Assembly (NCBI GenBank): GCA_030068145.1
Contig: JAPJBO010000946.1
Coordinates: 22,725-86,724, forward strand
Length of the DNA: 64,000 bases
Direction: 5' to 3'
Origin: Diplonema papillatum
Lineage: Eukaryota; Euglenozoa; Diplonemea; Diplonemida; Diplonemidae
Below are positions 62,467 through 64,000 of the stretch, one piece after another. Within the stretch, counting starts at the first letter, position 1; each line of letters opens with the position of its first letter. Under the pieces are notes generated by a model. It did not search any database. It had not been told where the DNA came from and saw nothing but the letters and a program-made list of their open reading frames with translations. The position numbers and the translations under genes are program-made.

Positions 62467-62691
62467 GCCTTCTGGCAAGACGTTGCCGACCCCACGTCCA
62501 ACAGCTCACCAAAGGCATGCATCCCAAAATCTGCTCCAAGCAACCGGGAGTGCAGTCTATGCCACAAGACCGGGCACTACGCACCGCGTTGCCCGGAAAG
62601 GGATAACATTGATGAAGAGAGCGAAAGCGACGACGAGACAGCTGAAGCAAGCGACGAAGAGCCCCACACTCCTAAAAGGGCGAAACACTGA
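62467..62691 (+). pseudogene. Zinc-knuckle C-terminus of a transposon protein
   Basis: The frame reads SNRECSLCHKTGHYAPRCPE (a C-x2-C-x4-H-x4-C knuckle), then an acidic tail DEESESDDETAEASDEE and KRAKH with TGA at 62689. MULE and some other transposases end with such a knuckle. It may be the 3' end of the MULE or of the ORF at 61413. Confidence 0.55.
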
Positions 62692-62907
62692 ACCTTTACA
62701 ACATGATGTAACTTCCGGTCACGAGCTTGCTTATTACTCGCGTTAACCTGTCTTCAATCTCACGTTTTCTCTTGATTCACAGATCGAACAGGCAGGAAAA
62801 GTGGAACAGAGCTCATCGGAGACGCCTGACATCCGGAACCGGCCGATGTATCGTGTTCGTGGGATCACAATCGAGGGTTGAGAATAACCAATTCGACTGT
62901 TTCTTAT
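62692..62907. other. No recognised feature
   Basis: Short spacer between the zinc-knuckle fragment and MITE copy B. Confidence 0.3.
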
Positions 62908-63119
62908 CATGCAGGGTCAGAACCTTGTGTCTTTTTAAAACGCTCCCGCGGGGCCGATGGACCCCAAAAAAAAAATTTGGCAAAAAAAAAATTTGCTCAA
63001 CTTCATCAAAAATTACCGCAGAGTTTGTTCCAAAATTTTGAAATTCAAAAAACCCATTTTTTTTCTGGAAATAAAATTTTGGCCATTTCCAAAAAGACAC
63101 AAGGTTCTGACCCTGCATG
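62908..63119 (-). mobile_element. 212-bp MITE of the hAT family, copy B (inverted)
   Basis: Same length and sequence family as copy A but in opposite orientation (GTGTCTTTTTAAAACGCTCC at its left side). Flanked by TTAT at 62904-62907 and 63120-63123. Confidence 0.9.
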
Positions 63120-63637
63120 TTATACAGCCTGCAGCACAACGAATCAGCCAAAATGGCCACAAATATGCAAAAAACGGCTAAGTGCATAGCCTGCAGACGT
63201 CGCCCCACCATGGATGAAAGCACAACCCTACTGTGGACAAAACACGGGTGCCAGACAGAACCCGGATGCCGTTTTTTCGTAGTTTAACTGAGGGAATTCC
63301 GATATTGCAAGCATACCTTCACAGGTTCCCCCTCCCCGTTTACACACAACACGTCCTGTTCTTCTTTTTCAAATTTCGGCCCGATCAAAATTTTGGACCC
63401 AAAATTTCGGGTTCAAAATTTTGAGTTGAAAGGGCAGCTGTTGACGTTTCCCCACCACCAGAGCCTCAAGAGGGTGGTAGTCAACAAGGCGCGTTTTTTA
63501 TTGGGAAAAATAAATTCCCTCTGGTGGAAATGGCTTGCGGAGCGTGACGATAAATTTCGTTTATTTTTTGACAGGATTCCGTTGTGTTTACACAGGCCGG
63601 ACAAATAAACGAATTTATTTTTTTCCGATCTCGGAAT
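63120..63637. other. No recognised gene
   Basis: 63380-63430 contains a few TTTTGGACCCAAAATTTCGG words like the arrays at 60460. The rest is non-coding, as far as can be seen. Confidence 0.35.
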
Positions 63638-63750
63638 TTATTTTGCGCCGCCAGCTATTTTCAGTCGAAACAAATAAATGAAATTTATTGTCCCTAGGGA
63701 AATAAATTCGTTTATTTTTCCGACTGAAAATAGCTGGCGGCGCAAAATAA
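63638..63750. repeat. Palindrome with 30-bp perfect arms
   Basis: The left arm begins TTATTTTGCGCCGCCAGC (63638-63667) and the right arm (63721-63750) is its exact complement. The inner 53 bases are themselves a poorer palindrome of AAATAAA/TTTATTT words around TCCCTAGGGA. Confidence 0.9.
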
Positions 63751-63914
63751 GGTCGTAGGCAGAAATCTGTAGGGGAGACCCCTCGCAAAATTTTTTTTCT
63801 CCCTGTGGTGAGTGAAATCGCGTGTTTTGAGCTCGTTTTGAGTCTAATTCATCCTTTCTGATCCTGCCAACTGTGAAAACAGCCCAAGGACAGAGGAAGA
63901 AATCAAAATCCCGA
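63751..63914. other. Possible promoter region of the next gene
   Basis: Precedes a likely start codon at 63915. No motif is certain. Confidence 0.25.
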
Positions 63915-64000
63915 TGCCGTCGAAGCGCCAGCGCGAGGCAGATGACATTCTGAAGAACGCCAAGGTGCCTGCAAAAAGTGCACCTGTGTACGAGGCGGAG
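63915..64000 (+). CDS. Start of a possible gene, cut by the window end
   Basis: ATG at 63915 opens a frame reading MPSKRQREADDILKNAK and KSAPVYEAE to the last base. The composition is Lys/Arg/Glu-rich with a basic start like a nuclear protein. Too short to name; it could equally be the start of a transposon protein. Confidence 0.4.

Overview
This is eukaryotic nuclear DNA, not bacterial. Coding exons are separated by GT-AG introns of about 1 to 16 kb. The introns and intergenic spaces are packed with retrotransposon remnants, hAT, Mutator-like and other terminal-inverted-repeat (TIR) elements, fold-back palindromes, minisatellites and microsatellites. A repeat-rich protist or alga fits best. 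A chromerid or other alveolate is my lean from general style (N-myristoylation-type copine, AAAP transporter, GC-rich exons), but nothing in the window proves it.

I can support three host genes, all on the minus strand. (1) An AAAP/SLC36-like amino acid transporter, four exons between 252 and 10442; the four exons close perfectly in frame (842 aa). (2) An unrecognised two-exon (or longer) gene between 18852 and 26663. (3) A copine-like protein (N-terminal MGQ, two C2 domains, A domain), two exons at 51880-51125 and 35051-33522, split inside the second C2 domain by a 16-kb intron. A fourth gene may start at 63915 on the plus strand and run off the window.

Layout. 1-10442: transporter gene; its third intron holds a decayed LINE that itself carries a small TIR insertion. 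10938-15362: a 174-bp CT tract, then a compact reverse transcriptase/RNase H element with split direct repeats, then a second, internally deleted gag-like element with a 63-bp tandem array. 15363-18735: degenerate tandem repeats and a TIR element with five 102-bp repeats. 18852-26663: the unknown gene, with an intact-looking hAT transposon (21439-24919) in its intron and partial duplicates of both its exons. 26664-33521: decayed transposon sequence, hairpins and short repeats. 33522-51880: the copine gene, whose intron holds three hAT remnants, a TA-flanked TIR element, many paired dispersed repeats, a 16-bp minisatellite of about 1.1 kb and a 1.5-kb fold-back palindrome with identical 266-bp arms. 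51881-64000: further dispersed repeats, a LINE 3' fragment, a second copy of the 16-bp minisatellite element in inverse orientation, a broken Mutator-like element with nested insertions, two 212-bp MITEs of the hAT family, and a final palindrome.

The strongest points for follow-up are: the split-direct-repeat RT element that lacks a visible tyrosine recombinase; the hAT element and its MITEs with 4-bp rather than 8-bp target duplications; the identical-arm fold-back palindrome; and partial exon duplications beside or inside both the transporter and the unknown gene. All calls come from reading sequence and translations by eye; no database search was run.
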